The notes below the pieces were generated by a model. That model searched no databases. It was not told where the DNA came from and saw only the letters and a program-made list of their open reading frames with translations. Shown here piece after piece: positions 1-7,786 of a stretch of 64,000 nt of DNA. Source of the stretch: Thermus antranikianii DSM 12462 (GTDB taxonomy: Bacteria; Deinococcota; Deinococci; Deinococcales; Thermaceae). The stretch's first letter is position 1. Every line of letters starts with the position of its first letter. The position numbers were made by a program, and so were the translations under genes. Location: assembly GCF_000423905.1 (NCBI RefSeq), contig NZ_AUIW01000004.1:124001-188000 (forward strand). The letters run 5' to 3'.

Positions 1-541
1 GGAGGCCCTTTTGGCCACCTCGGGCCAGTTTGCCGCCGAGGCCCTGGAGGGTCCGGACCGGGAGCTTTACCGGAAGCTCCACGCCACCCTCAAGAAGGTC
101 ACGGAGGACCTCGAGGCCCTGCGCTTCAACACCGCCATCGCCGCCCTGATGGAGCTCTTGAACGCCCTCTACGAGTACCGTAAGGTGCGGCCCGTGACCC
201 CCGTCTACCGCACCGCCATCCGCTACTACCTGCAGATGCTCTTCCCCTTCGCCCCCCACATCGCCGAGGAGCTATGGCACTGGTTCTGGCCGGATAGCCT
301 CTTTGAAGCCGGCTGGCCGGAGCTGGACGAAAAGGCTCTGGAAAAGGATGTGGTGGAGGTGGCGGTGCAGGTGAACGGGAGGGTGCGGGGAACCATCCAG
401 ATTCCCAAGGACGCCCCCCTGGAGGTGGCCAGGGCCGAGGCCCTCAAGGTGAGAAACGTCCAGGCCCACGTGGAGGGCAAGGCCATCGTGAAGGAAATCT
501 ACGTCCCCGGCAAGATCCTCAACCTGGTAGTGCGGGGATAG
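1..541 (+). CDS. leuS: Leucyl-tRNA synthetase, C-terminal end (5' truncated)
   Basis: The reading frame is open from base 2 to a TAG stop; about 179 codons remain. LeuRS is the class I synthetase that charges tRNA-Leu in the cytoplasm. What is seen is the helical anticodon-binding domain (LRFNTAIAALMELLNAL, FAPHIAEELW with the downstream tryptophans) and the C-terminal domain that contacts the tRNA elbow (VAVQVNGRVRG, ending ILNLVVRG). The catalytic HIGH and KMSKS regions lie outside the window. Its last 23 bases overlap the convergent gene on the other strand, so there is no room for a separate terminator. Confidence 0.95.
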   Translation, partial: EALLATSGQFAAEALEGPDRELYRKLHATLKKVTEDLEALRFNTAIAALMELLNALYEYRKVRPVTPVYRTAIRYYLQMLFPFAPHIAEELWHWFWPDSLFEAGWPELDEKALEKDVVEVAVQVNGRVRGTIQIPKDAPLEVARAEALKVRNVQAHVEGKAIVKEIYVPGKILNLVVRG

Positions 542-1241
542 GGAAGAGAAGCCGGGTGGGTACCACCCTGGCCACCTCCTCCCCCACGGGGGTGAGGAAA
601 AGCCCCTCGTCCCCCGCCCAGGCTAGAAGCCGCCCGTAGCCCAGGAGGAACCCTTCCTCGTCCAGGAGCCCGTAAAGCCGGTGGGGCTCGGGGGGCACCA
701 TAAGGTATGCGGGCACGCGACCGAGGGGAAGGGGGCGGGGCCTGGCCCCCTGGAAGTGGGCAAAAAGCCTTTCCAGGCGGTTTTTCCGCCTCTCGGCCGG
801 GGTTTTCCTGCGGACCCCCTGAAGGGGCGGGGCCAGGCGCGCCCTTAGGTCCTTGCGCCAGGAAAGGGCCTGGTAAAGTTCCTCCCACCCCAGGACCAGG
901 ACCTCGGCGGGCACCAGGGCCTCTATCTGTAAGAGCCGAAACCCGGGGTCCAGGTAGCCATCCGTGTCGGCTACGGTGGGGCTTCCTTTGGGGATGAGGC
1001 GGGCTAAGCGCAGGGCCCCCACCACCGCCTGCGCCTCCATCCCTCTAGGGGACAGGGCCCCCAGAAGGTAGCGGCGTAGGGGGGTGAGGGTTCCTTCCCG
1101 GTAGTGGAAGAGGGTGAAGGCCCCGGGCAGGGCTCCCTGCCCCGGGTCCAGGTCCAGGAGGTAGGCTTCCTTGGCCTTTTCCAGAAGCCTTAAGGCCAGG
1201 GTGGACTTGCCGGTATCCGTGGGGCCAGCCAGGAGGAGCAT
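519..1241 (-). CDS. Clp1/Grc3-type P-loop polynucleotide kinase-like protein
   Basis: A 240-residue protein starting directly into a P-loop: GPTDTGKST at residues 6-14, then DLDPGQGAL at 30-38. This pair is the signature of the Clp1/Grc3/Nol9 family, which phosphorylates 5'-hydroxyl RNA ends in archaea and eukaryotes (GPkDsGKST and vDlDPGQ). A short basic stretch ([17 protein letters not shown]) follows near residue 140. The large C-terminal domain of eukaryotic Clp1 is absent. The start is the only one that retains an N-terminal P-loop; TAGTTT lies 8 bases upstream. It converges on leuS and diverges from the acyl-CoA dehydrogenase gene. The family call is fairly secure; the substrate (RNA, DNA or other) is not visible. 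Confidence 0.72.
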   Translation of the reverse strand: MLLLAGPTDTGKSTLALRLLEKAKEAYLLDLDPGQGALPGAFTLFHYREGTLTPLRRYLLGALSPRGMEAQAVVGALRLARLIPKGSPTVADTDGYLDPGFRLLQIEALVPAEVLVLGWEELYQALSWRKDLRARLAPPLQGVRRKTPAERRKNRLERLFAHFQGARPRPLPLGRVPAYLMVPPEPHRLYGLLDEEGFLLGYGRLLAWAGDEGLFLTPVGEEVARVVPTRLLFPIPALPG

Positions 1242-1298
1242 CCCCCTTGAAACTACCCCATGCCCCGGGATCCCGGGGGTCTGTAGGATAACGTATTT

Positions 1299-1328
1299 TT
1301 GCCATGTCGCAAGAAAGTGTTATACTAT
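1299..1328 (+). promoter_or_regulatory. Promoter of acyl-CoA dehydrogenase, near-leaderless
   Basis: TTGCCA at 1299-1304 and TACTAT at 1323-1328 (spacer 18) form a sigma-A-like promoter. TATACT at 1321-1326 gives an alternative register with spacer 16. The -10 box ends 7 bases before ATG 1336, so the transcript should begin at or within about 2 bases of the start codon. Confidence 0.6.
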
Positions 1329-1335
1329 GCCCACC

Positions 1336-2499
1336 ATGGGGCTCTGGTTTGAGGAAAGCCAGGAGGAGCGGGCAGTCTTGGGGCCCTTCCGCGAGTTTCT
1401 GAAGGCGGAGGTGGCCCCGGGGGCGGCGGAGAGGGACCGCACGGGGGCCTTTCCCTTTGAGCTGGTGAGGAAGCTCGCCCAGTTCGGCGTCTTCGGGGCC
1501 ACGGTGCCCGAGGCCTATGGCGGGGCGGGGCTTAAAAGCCGGCTTTTCGCCCGTATGGTGGAGGAGATCGCCTATTACGACGGGGCCTTGGCCCTCACCG
1601 TGGCCAGCCACAACTCCTTGGCCACGGGGCATATCCTCCTTGCGGGGGACGAAAGGCAGAAGGAAACCTTCCTGCCCAAGCTGGCCTCGGGGGAGGCCCT
1701 GGGGGCCTGGGGGCTTACGGAGCCGGGGTCGGGTTCGGATGCCGCTGCCCTTAAAACCCGGGCCGAGCCGGTGTCCGGGGGATATGTGCTCAATGGCACC
1801 AAGCAGTTCATCACCCAGGGGAGCGTGGCCGGGGTCTACGTGATCGTGGCCCGCACCGACCCGGCTCCAAGCCCGGAGAGGAAGCACCTGGGCATCTCCG
1901 CCTTCGCCTTTTTCCGTCCGGAAAAGGGTCTTCGCATCGGCCGCAAGGAGGAGAAGCTGGGCCTGAACGCCTCGGACACCGCCCAGCTGGTCCTCGAGGA
2001 CCTCTTCGTGCCCGAGGACAGCCTTTTGGGGGAGAGGGGCAAGGGGTTTTACGATGTGCTCAAGGTGCTGGATGGGGGCAGGATCGGCATCGCCGCCATG
2101 GCGGTGGGCCTGGGAAGGGCGGCCTTGGACTACGCCCTCCGCTACGCCAAACAAAGGGAGGCCTTCGGCAGGCCTATTGCCGAGTACCAGGGGGTTTCCT
2201 TCAAGCTGGCGGAGGCAGCCACGGAGCTGGAGGCGGCAAGGCTTCTTTACCTGAAGGCGGCGGAGCTTAAGGACGCGGGAAGGCCCTATACCCTTGAGGC
2301 CGCCCAGGCCAAGCTCTTCGCCAGCGAGGTGGCGGTGAAGGCCTGCGACGAGGCCATCCAGGTCCTGGGGGGGTACGGGTACATCAAGGACTACCCCGTG
2401 GAGCGCTACTGGCGCGACGCCCGCCTGACCCGCATCGGGGAGGGTACCAGCGAGATCCTGAAGCTGGTCATTGCCCGGCGCCTTCTAGAGTCGGTGTGA
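1336..2499 (+). CDS. Acyl-CoA dehydrogenase (FAD-dependent)
   Basis: 387 residues, the usual size for the family. It oxidises acyl-CoA thioesters to 2-enoyl-CoA, passing electrons to ETF. The N-terminal helical domain is followed by the FAD-contacting strand [13 protein letters not shown], the middle beta domain, and the C-terminal helices with [13 protein letters not shown] and [22 protein letters not shown] (split here: [13 protein letters not shown] then VERYWRDAR), typical of short-chain or branched-chain members. ATG 1336 was chosen over ATG 1327 because a -10 box overlaps 1327 and the family begins close to the FEESQEER segment. Its last 32 bases overlap convergent rlmN. Exact chain-length preference cannot be read. 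Confidence 0.93.
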   Translation: MGLWFEESQEERAVLGPFREFLKAEVAPGAAERDRTGAFPFELVRKLAQFGVFGATVPEAYGGAGLKSRLFARMVEEIAYYDGALALTVASHNSLATGHILLAGDERQKETFLPKLASGEALGAWGLTEPGSGSDAAALKTRAEPVSGGYVLNGTKQFITQGSVAGVYVIVARTDPAPSPERKHLGISAFAFFRPEKGLRIGRKEEKLGLNASDTAQLVLEDLFVPEDSLLGERGKGFYDVLKVLDGGRIGIAAMAVGLGRAALDYALRYAKQREAFGRPIAEYQGVSFKLAEAATELEAARLLYLKAAELKDAGRPYTLEAAQAKLFASEVAVKACDEAIQVLGGYGYIKDYPVERYWRDARLTRIGEGTSEILKLVIARRLLESV

Positions 2500-3517
2500 A
2501 GGTGAGGGCCTTGGGGGCCTTTAAGGCCAGCTGGCCGCAGGCTGCCCCTACGTCCTGCCCTCGGCTGAAGCGGATGGAGGTGGGAATTCCCAGGCGCCTC
2601 AGCTCCTCCGCGAAGGCCAGAATGCCCGCTTTGGGAGTACCTTTCACCGGGGCACCTTCCCAGGGGTTAAAGGGAATCAGGTTCACGTGGGCGCTTATGC
2701 CCTTAAGGAGCTTGGCGAGAAGCCGGGCCTGCCAGGGATGGTCGTTTAAACCCTTCAGGAGGGTGTACTCAAAGGTGACCCGCCTTTTGGTCCTGGCGTA
2801 GTAGTGGCGCACCGCCTCGAGGATCTCCCCCACGGAGTAGCGGTGAGCGGTGGGGATGATCTTCCTGCGGGTCTCGTCGTCGGGGGCATGGAGGGAAAGG
2901 GCAAGGCGCACCCCAAGGTCCTCCTCCGCCAGGCGGTAGATGCCCTTGGGAATGCCCACGGTGGAGAGGGTGATGCGCCTTGGGCTCATGGCCAGGCCCT
3001 TGGGATGGAGCATGATGCGGATGGCCTTAAGCACGTTGCCCAGGTTCAGGAGGGGCTCCCCCATGCCCATGAGGACCACGTTTCGGATATCCCTGGGGGA
3101 GATACCCTGGTGGTGGGCGATGGCCAGGAGCTGGGAAAGGATCTCCGCCGCGGTGAGGTTGCGGCCAAAGCCCAAGGCCCCGGTGGCGCAGAAGGTGCAC
3201 CCCGCGGGGCAGCCCACCATGCTGGAGAGGCAGACAGTCTTGCGGTTCTCGTAGGGCATGTAGACGGCTTCCGTCTTCCTTCCGTCCAGCAGGGTGAAGA
3301 GGTACTTGACGCTTCCGTCCCGGCTTGGGTAGGCCTCCACCAGGGCAAACTCGGAGATGCGCCACTCCCCGGCCAGGGCTTCCCGGAGGCTCTTGGGCAG
3401 GTCGGTCATCTCGGAGAAGTCCATGGCCCCCCGGGCGTAGAGCCAGTGGGCGATCTGGGCCTTGCGGTAGCCCTCGCCGGGAAGCTCTTCGGGGAGGAGT
3501 TCCAGGATGGGTTTCAT
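2468..3517 (-). CDS. rlmN: Dual-specificity 23S rRNA A2503 / tRNA A37 C2-methyltransferase RlmN
   Basis: 349-residue radical-SAM enzyme that methylates C2 of A2503 in 23S rRNA (and A37 in some tRNAs). The 4Fe-4S ligand motif CPAGCTFC has its cysteines at residues 103, 107 and 110. MGMGEPLLN and [17 protein letters not shown] are diagnostic of RlmN. The C-terminal Cys in VGAACGQL is the methyl-carrying cysteine of the family. The start overlaps the stop of the upstream Uma2-type gene by ATGA, so the two are co-transcribed and probably coupled in translation. Full length, nothing missing. Confidence 0.96.
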   Translation of the reverse strand: MKPILELLPEELPGEGYRKAQIAHWLYARGAMDFSEMTDLPKSLREALAGEWRISEFALVEAYPSRDGSVKYLFTLLDGRKTEAVYMPYENRKTVCLSSMVGCPAGCTFCATGALGFGRNLTAAEILSQLLAIAHHQGISPRDIRNVVLMGMGEPLLNLGNVLKAIRIMLHPKGLAMSPRRITLSTVGIPKGIYRLAEEDLGVRLALSLHAPDDETRRKIIPTAHRYSVGEILEAVRHYYARTKRRVTFEYTLLKGLNDHPWQARLLAKLLKGISAHVNLIPFNPWEGAPVKGTPKAGILAFAEELRRLGIPTSIRFSRGQDVGAACGQLALKAPKALTFTPTLEGAGQ

Positions 3518-4053
3518 GCCACGCCCTCGTAGATTTCCTCAAGCTTCAAGGTCCCCTCCGGGCAGGGGAGGATAAGGAGTTCCTCCAGCCTTTCCTCCCG
3601 AAAGCCCGAAGGGGTTTTGCGGTAAAGGACGCCTCCCGGCCTGGCCCCCTCCAGGAGGAGATAGGCCTGGAGACTGGGGAGCCTAAGGTAATGCGAAAGC
3701 TTTTCCCGCCGGTCCTGGGCCTCGGTACCGGGGGAGAGAACCTCCACCACCAGGCAAGGGGCGGTTTCGTAGAGGGGATGGGCCTTGGGGCCGCAGACCA
3801 CCATGACATCTGGGTAGTAGAAGGTGTCCTCGGAAACCTTAAGCCGGGCGGTTTCGCTGTAGACCCGGCATCCTTGGGCCCGGGCCAAGGGTTTTAGGAG
3901 GGCCACCAGGTTGGTGACGATGAGGTTGTGGTCCAGGCTGGCCCCGGCCATGGCATAAGGGATGCCCCCTACCAGCTCGTGGCGCACGGGGCTGGCCTCT
4001 TCCAGGGCCAGGTATTCCTCTTCCGTTAGCGGGCGCAAGGACCGCTCGGTCAT
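3514..4053 (-). CDS. Uma2-family (DUF820) putative endonuclease
   Basis: 179 residues. The family has a PD-(D/E)xK restriction-nuclease fold. Seen in order: LTEEEYLALEE, RHELVGGIPYAMAGAS near residue 25, then the active-site core YYPDVMVVCG (the Asp of the PD motif) and LVVEVLSPGTEAQDRREKLSHY with the E and K positions. These proteins are numerous in cyanobacteria and Thermus; their role is unproven and they are often suspected to be mobile or genome-defence remnants. First gene of a two-gene unit with rlmN; TACAAT followed by 6 bases then ATG marks a leaderless start. Confidence 0.85.
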   Translation of the reverse strand: MTERSLRPLTEEEYLALEEASPVRHELVGGIPYAMAGASLDHNLIVTNLVALLKPLARAQGCRVYSETARLKVSEDTFYYPDVMVVCGPKAHPLYETAPCLVVEVLSPGTEAQDRREKLSHYLRLPSLQAYLLLEGARPGGVLYRKTPSGFREERLEELLILPCPEGTLKLEEIYEGVA

Positions 4054-4084
4054 CGTCCTATTGTAAGGCTTTCGCCGGGGTTTT

Positions 4085-4309
4085 TCAGCGTAGCCGCCCG
4101 TAGCCCAGACCTAGCCCCAGGAGGAGAAGGAGAAGCCCCAAGGGCCTGGGCCGGGCAAGGAGCCCCAGGAAGCCCCCGAAGAGGAGGAGGCCCAGGCCCA
4201 CCCGCCTGCGCCCGTGCCGGTAGGCCCGGCCCGAGAGGAAGCCCAGAAGGAGGGGCAAAGCCCAGAGGACCAAGAGGAGGAGGCCCAGGAGGAAGGAAAA
4301 AGAGGCCAT
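4085..4309 (-). CDS. Small hydrophobic membrane protein, unknown
   Basis: 74 residues with about three predicted membrane segments (residues 5-25, 38-50 and 55-70) separated by short basic loops (GRAYRHGRRR, ARPRP). It starts 11 bases after the stop of the MoaD-MoaE gene on the same strand, so it would be the last cistron of that unit. There is no clear ribosome-binding site before ATG 4309. I do not recognise a family. The clean hydrophobic pattern with basic turns argues for a real protein, but a GC-rich chance frame is possible. Confidence 0.45.
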   Translation of the reverse strand: MASFSFLLGLLLLVLWALPLLLGFLSGRAYRHGRRRVGLGLLLFGGFLGLLARPRPLGLLLLLLGLGLGYGRLR

Positions 4310-4320
4310 GGCTTGGGGCC

Positions 4321-4992
4321 CTAGAGGCGGTGCTCCTCTGGGGCGAAACCCTCCACCCAGAAGCTACCGTCCGGCCGGTGCTCCTTCTTCCAGACGGGGA
4401 GGATCTGCTTCACCCGGTCGATGGCGTACTGGCAGGCGGCGAAGGCCTCGGGGCGGTGCCGGGCTGAAACCACGATGGCGATGGAGGCCTCCCCGGGGTT
4501 CACCCGGCCCAGGCGGTGCCAGAGGGCCACCCGGCCCAGGGGCCAGCGGGAGCGCATCTCCCCGATGATCTCCGCCATGACCTTTTCCGCCATGCCGGGA
4601 TAGGCCTCGTACTCCAAAAAGGCCACCTCCTCCCCCCGGTTGGGGCTTCGGGTGGTGCCCAGGAAGCTCACCACCGCCCCATACTCGGGGGCGGTGGCCC
4701 AGTCCACCAGGGCCTTCAGGTCCAGGGGTTCATGGGTGAGGCCGTAGGAGTCCTGTCCTCCCGAGACCGGGGGCAGAAAGGCCACCTCGTCCCCCTCCTT
4801 TAGGGGGGTTTCCCCTTGGGCCAGGGCCTGGTTCACCGCCGCCATGCCGCCCTCCAGCCTTAGGCTGGGGAAACGCTTCTCCAGGGCTTCTTTAGCATGT
4901 AGTACCCGGGCTCCTTCGGGCAGCTCCAGGAAGAGGCGGTCCGTGCCCGCCTGTTCCCGGTAAAGGGCGAAGAGCCGCACTTCAACCCGCAT
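4321..4992 (-). CDS. Fused molybdopterin synthase MoaD-MoaE
   Basis: 223 residues joining both subunits of molybdopterin synthase, which adds two sulfurs to precursor Z in molybdenum cofactor synthesis. Residues 1-79 are MoaD: ubiquitin-like fold ending FLPPVSGG, whose terminal Gly-Gly carries the thiocarboxylate. Residues 80-223 are MoaE: YGAVVSFLGTTRSPNRGE, LEYEAYPGMAEKVM, WHRLGRVNPGE, VKQILPVWKKEH. Because sulfur loading needs a free Gly C-terminus, the fusion must either be cut after Gly79 or work differently; the mycobacterial fusion MoaX is a precedent for cleavage. It overlaps the end of hrcA by 11 bases, yet has its own TATACT-N7-ATG start. Confidence 0.93.
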   Translation of the reverse strand: MRVEVRLFALYREQAGTDRLFLELPEGARVLHAKEALEKRFPSLRLEGGMAAVNQALAQGETPLKEGDEVAFLPPVSGGQDSYGLTHEPLDLKALVDWATAPEYGAVVSFLGTTRSPNRGEEVAFLEYEAYPGMAEKVMAEIIGEMRSRWPLGRVALWHRLGRVNPGEASIAIVVSARHRPEAFAACQYAIDRVKQILPVWKKEHRPDGSFWVEGFAPEEHRL

Positions 4993-5887
4993 GCTGCCCA
5001 GTATAGACCCGGCTGAGGCTCGAGGCCACGGAGAGGGCCTCGAGGTAGCGCATGCGCATGGGTCCCAGGAGCACCAGCTCCCCCAGCCACTCCCCCCGGG
5101 CGAAGCCCGCCTGCACCTGAGCCAAGCCCTCCACCTCCCCCACCCGCACGTCCACCCGGCCGGGAGGGGTCAGGACTGCCTCATCCCCCCCGGCTTCATA
5201 AAGGGCCACCAGGCGCTCTAGAAAGCCAGGGTCCTTGGCCTCCGGTTCCTTTAAGGCCTCGGCCAGCCCCTCCCGGTAGACGAGGGAGAGGCCTGCGGAA
5301 AGGGCCCGGGAGAGATGGGCGAAAAGTTCCTCGAGGCCCCTGGGAGCCGGGGGCAAGGCGGTAAAGGGTCCGGAGAGGGCCTCCTCTGCCTGTCTTAGGC
5401 GCTCCGGCGAGAGGGTGAGGGGAAGGCGGGCCTCCTTCACCCTTCCCCCTTCCAGGACGAAAACCGCCAGGGTGCCTTCCGGCAGGGGGGAGAGGTGGAC
5501 CTGGAGCACCTTGGGAGAGTTCCTGGGCCTCAAGCGCAAAAGGGCAGGGTACCCGGAAAGCCCCACCGCCATCTTCACCAAGAAGGCCTCGGGTTCCCTG
5601 GCCCCCTCCAGGGCCCGCTGGAGCCGCTCCTGGGTGGCCTCGGGAAGGGGTTTTGGGGGGAGGAGGGAAAGGGAGTACTGGCGGAAGGCCTGCCGGGTGG
5701 GGACCCTTCCGGCGGAGGCGTGGGGCTTGGAGAGGTAGCCCATCTCCTCGAGGGCGATGAGCTCATACCGGGCCAGGGCAGGGGATAGCCCCAGGCCCTC
5801 GGCCAGCCTCGCCGAGGGCACAGGGGCTTTGGTCTTGATGTATTCCTCCACTAGGAGGTAAAGGATGGCCCGCTGCCTGGCCGTCAC
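4982..5887 (-). CDS. hrcA: Heat-inducible transcription repressor HrcA
   Basis: 301 residues. The N-terminal winged helix is typical: LYLLVEEYIKTKAPVPS, LGLSPALARYELIALEEMGYL, SKPHASAGRVPT (residues about 8-65). The middle and C-terminal parts hold the GAF-like and dimer domains, more diverged, ending LVLLGPMRMRYLEALSVASS. HrcA normally represses groE and dnaK operons through the CIRCE inverted repeat. No CIRCE element (TTAGCACTC, 9 bases, GAGTGCTAA) is seen upstream, so self-repression by that route is not supported. It lies 4 bases after glnK, but has its own TACAAT-N6-GTG start formed by the last glnK codons. Confidence 0.88.
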   Translation of the reverse strand: MTARQRAILYLLVEEYIKTKAPVPSARLAEGLGLSPALARYELIALEEMGYLSKPHASAGRVPTRQAFRQYSLSLLPPKPLPEATQERLQRALEGAREPEAFLVKMAVGLSGYPALLRLRPRNSPKVLQVHLSPLPEGTLAVFVLEGGRVKEARLPLTLSPERLRQAEEALSGPFTALPPAPRGLEELFAHLSRALSAGLSLVYREGLAEALKEPEAKDPGFLERLVALYEAGGDEAVLTPPGRVDVRVGEVEGLAQVQAGFARGEWLGELVLLGPMRMRYLEALSVASSLSRVYTGQHAG

Positions 5888-5891
5888 ATCT

Positions 5892-6242
5892 TTATTGTAC
5901 CGGGGTCACGGCAGCCTCGTCCTCCTCCCCGGTGCGGATCCGGTAGACCTTCTCCACCGGCAAAACGAAGATCTTTCCGTCCCCCACCTCCCCGGTGCGG
6001 GCGGCTTTGAGGATGGCCTCCACCGTGGGCCTTACGAAGGGCTCGGACACCCCGATCTCCAGGCGGATCTTTTCGTGCAGGGCCATCTTCACCGTGGTGC
6101 CCCGGTAGGTTTCCACCCTTTCCGTTTCCCCCCCGTGCCCCTGGATCCTGCTGATGGACAGCCCCCGCACCTCCGCCCTGAAGAGGGCTTCCAGGACGTC
6201 CTGGAGCTTCTCCGGCCGGATGATGGCCACGATGAGCTTCAT
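5892..6242 (-). CDS. glnK: PII nitrogen-regulatory protein (GlnB/GlnK)
   Basis: 116 residues; MKLIVAIIRPEKLQDVLEAL opens the ferredoxin-like trimer subunit. The C-terminal signature GDGKIFVLPVEKVYRIRTGE binds ATP/ADP. The T-loop (residues 37-55) contains TYRGTTV: Tyr46 is kept but the uridylylation site equivalent to E. coli Tyr51 is Val, so control by uridylylation is not expected. PII proteins paired with amtB plug the ammonium channel when 2-oxoglutarate is low. The start overlaps the amtB stop by ATGA, supporting the GlnK assignment. Confidence 0.95.
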   Translation of the reverse strand: MKLIVAIIRPEKLQDVLEALFRAEVRGLSISRIQGHGGETERVETYRGTTVKMALHEKIRLEIGVSEPFVRPTVEAILKAARTGEVGDGKIFVLPVEKVYRIRTGEEDEAAVTPVQ

Positions 6243-7567
6243 GCTTTACCTCCTGCGGGCTTGAGGGCAGGGGGGCTGGCCTCGGAGAGCACCAGGATGG
6301 CCCCCTCGCCTTCCACGTAGGCTTCCTCCCCGTGCTGGGTCACGTCCAGGCCCAGCCCTTCCTCCTTGGGGCTCGCCCGCAAGGGGGTAAGGAGGTTCGT
6401 GAGCTTAAGGAGGAGGAAGGTGCCGAGGGCAGAGTAGGCCACCGCCACCCCCACCGCCAAAGCTTGGATGGCGAGCTGCATGGGGTTGCCGAAGAGGAAG
6501 CCGTCTGCTACTCCGTTCCAGGTCTTCTCCGCCAGAAGGCCAGTGAGGAGGGCGCCGGTGATGCCCGCAATCCCGTGGGCGCCGAATACGTCCAGGGAGT
6601 CGTCCAGCCGGGTCCTGGGCCGCCAGAGCAGGAAGAAGTAGCTGGGGAAGGCGCTCACCGCCCCCAGCACCAGGGCGGACAGGGGGGATACGAACCCCGC
6701 CGCCGGGGTGATGGCCACCAGGCCCACCACGATGGCGGTGGCCAGGCCCACCGCCGTGACCTTGCCGGTGCGCAGGAGGTCCAAAAGAGCCCAGGTGGTG
6801 AGGGTGGCCGCGGGGGCGAGGAGGGTGTTCACGAAGGCCAGGCTCGCCAGGGCCCCGGAGCTCAGGGCGCTTCCCCCGTTGAATCCGAACCAGCCGAACC
6901 AAAGAAGGGCCGCTCCCAGGAGGGTAAAGGGCACGTTGTGGGGCAGGATGGCCTGGCGGCCGTAGTCCTTCCGGGCCCCCAAGACCAAGGCCCCCACCAG
7001 GGCGGCTATGCCAGCGTTGATGTGCACCACTGTGCCCCCGGCGAAGTCCAGGGCTCCCAAGGAGCCCAAAAATCCTCCACCCCAGACCCAGTGGGCCAGG
7101 GGAGCGTAGACCAAAAGCCCCCAGAGGCTCAGGAAGAGAAGGAGGGCGGGAAAGCGCATCCTTTCCACCATGCCCCCCGTGAGGAGGGCGGCGGTGATGA
7201 TGGCAAAGGTGCCCTGGAAGGCCATGAAGAGGAGATGGGGGATCTCCCCCTTGGCCTCGAGGCCCACTCCCTTCAGAAGGGCGTGGTCTAGGCTCCCTAG
7301 CCAGGGACCGCCCTCGCCAAAGGCCAGGCTGTAGCCGAGGAGCGCCCAGCCCACTCCCACGAAGCCTAAGGCGGCGAAGCTCATCATCATGGTGTTCAAG
7401 GCGTTCTTGCTCCGCACCAGGCCGCCGTAGAAGAAGGCCAGGGCCGGGGTCATGAGGAGCACCAAGGCCGTGGAGACCAGCATCCAGGCCGTGGCTGCTC
7501 CATCCACCCCTTCTGCCAAGGCCAGTCCTGAGAGCCCGCTCACCGCTAGGAATAGGGTTTTCCGCAT
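6239..7567 (-). CDS. amtB: Ammonium transporter AmtB
   Basis: 442 residues: a cleavable signal peptide (about 18 residues ending LALAEG) followed by eleven membrane helices. Amt landmarks are visible: MTPALAFFYGGLVRSKN, WALLGYSLAFG, GTVVHINAGIAALVGALVLG with the first pore histidine, NVPFTLLGAALLWFGWFGFNGGSAL, and DDSLDVFGAHGIAGITGALLTG with the second pore histidine. The C-terminal tail (LGLDVTQHGEEAYVEGEG) is the piece that contacts GlnK. A GGGGGTGA ribosome site precedes ATG, so this mRNA has a leader, unlike most neighbours. Confidence 0.96.
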   Translation of the reverse strand: MRKTLFLAVSGLSGLALAEGVDGAATAWMLVSTALVLLMTPALAFFYGGLVRSKNALNTMMMSFAALGFVGVGWALLGYSLAFGEGGPWLGSLDHALLKGVGLEAKGEIPHLLFMAFQGTFAIITAALLTGGMVERMRFPALLLFLSLWGLLVYAPLAHWVWGGGFLGSLGALDFAGGTVVHINAGIAALVGALVLGARKDYGRQAILPHNVPFTLLGAALLWFGWFGFNGGSALSSGALASLAFVNTLLAPAATLTTWALLDLLRTGKVTAVGLATAIVVGLVAITPAAGFVSPLSALVLGAVSAFPSYFFLLWRPRTRLDDSLDVFGAHGIAGITGALLTGLLAEKTWNGVADGFLFGNPMQLAIQALAVGVAVAYSALGTFLLLKLTNLLTPLRASPKEEGLGLDVTQHGEEAYVEGEGAILVLSEASPPALKPAGGKA

Positions 7568-7590
7568 GGTCCGTCACCCCCTTAGGGCTG

Positions 7591-7619
7591 AGGGTAGCAC
7601 CGGGTATGCATAATGTCAA
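7591..7619 (-). promoter_or_regulatory. amtB-glnK promoter
   Basis: On the minus strand TTGACA (7619-7614) and TACCCT (7596-7591) are separated by 17 bases. The predicted transcript starts near 7584, giving a short leader with a Shine-Dalgarno site. An inverted repeat TCAAGC-ATTA-GCTTGA (7616-7631) overlaps the -35 box and is a candidate operator. Confidence 0.7.
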
Positions 7620-7731
7620 GCATTAGCTTGATACTTAGCAAAAGCTTTTGGGGCATGCAACAATGATATGGGCACGCATATCGCATATCGTCAGCCTGAA
7701 AGTGCACAGATGTACAGATATGATTGCACAG
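7616..7731. promoter_or_regulatory. AT-rich divergent regulatory region with palindromes and repeats
   Basis: This spacer is visibly AT-richer than its surroundings. It holds TCAAGC-ATTA-GCTTGA (7616-7631), a perfect 12-bp palindrome CAAAAGCTTTTG (7639-7650), a tandem GCATATC pair (7676-7689), and three heptamers TGCACAG, TGTACAG, TGCACAG starting at 7703, 7711 and 7725. Such stacked elements between divergent genes suggest one or more repressors or activators, possibly nitrogen-responsive on the amtB side and self-regulating on the other. No known regulator consensus was matched. Confidence 0.5.
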
Positions 7732-7786
7732 AAAAGCGCACAATCTACCCCCTCCACGCCGGGCCTCTCCCCTTAAACTGAGGCCC

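Noticed and set aside
1171-1335. Longer N-terminus for the acyl-CoA dehydrogenase
   Set aside because: The extra residues are not family-like and run through the promoter region; ATG 1336 fits the -10 spacing rule.
5888-5920. CIRCE element before hrcA
   Set aside because: No TTAGCACTC/GAGTGCTAA pair or near match was found upstream.
7724-7786. Upstream ATG start for the AlbA/ATPase regulator
   Set aside because: The added segment is a Pro/Arg-rich stretch without fold, inside the operator region; GTG 7787 has a well-placed TAAACT.
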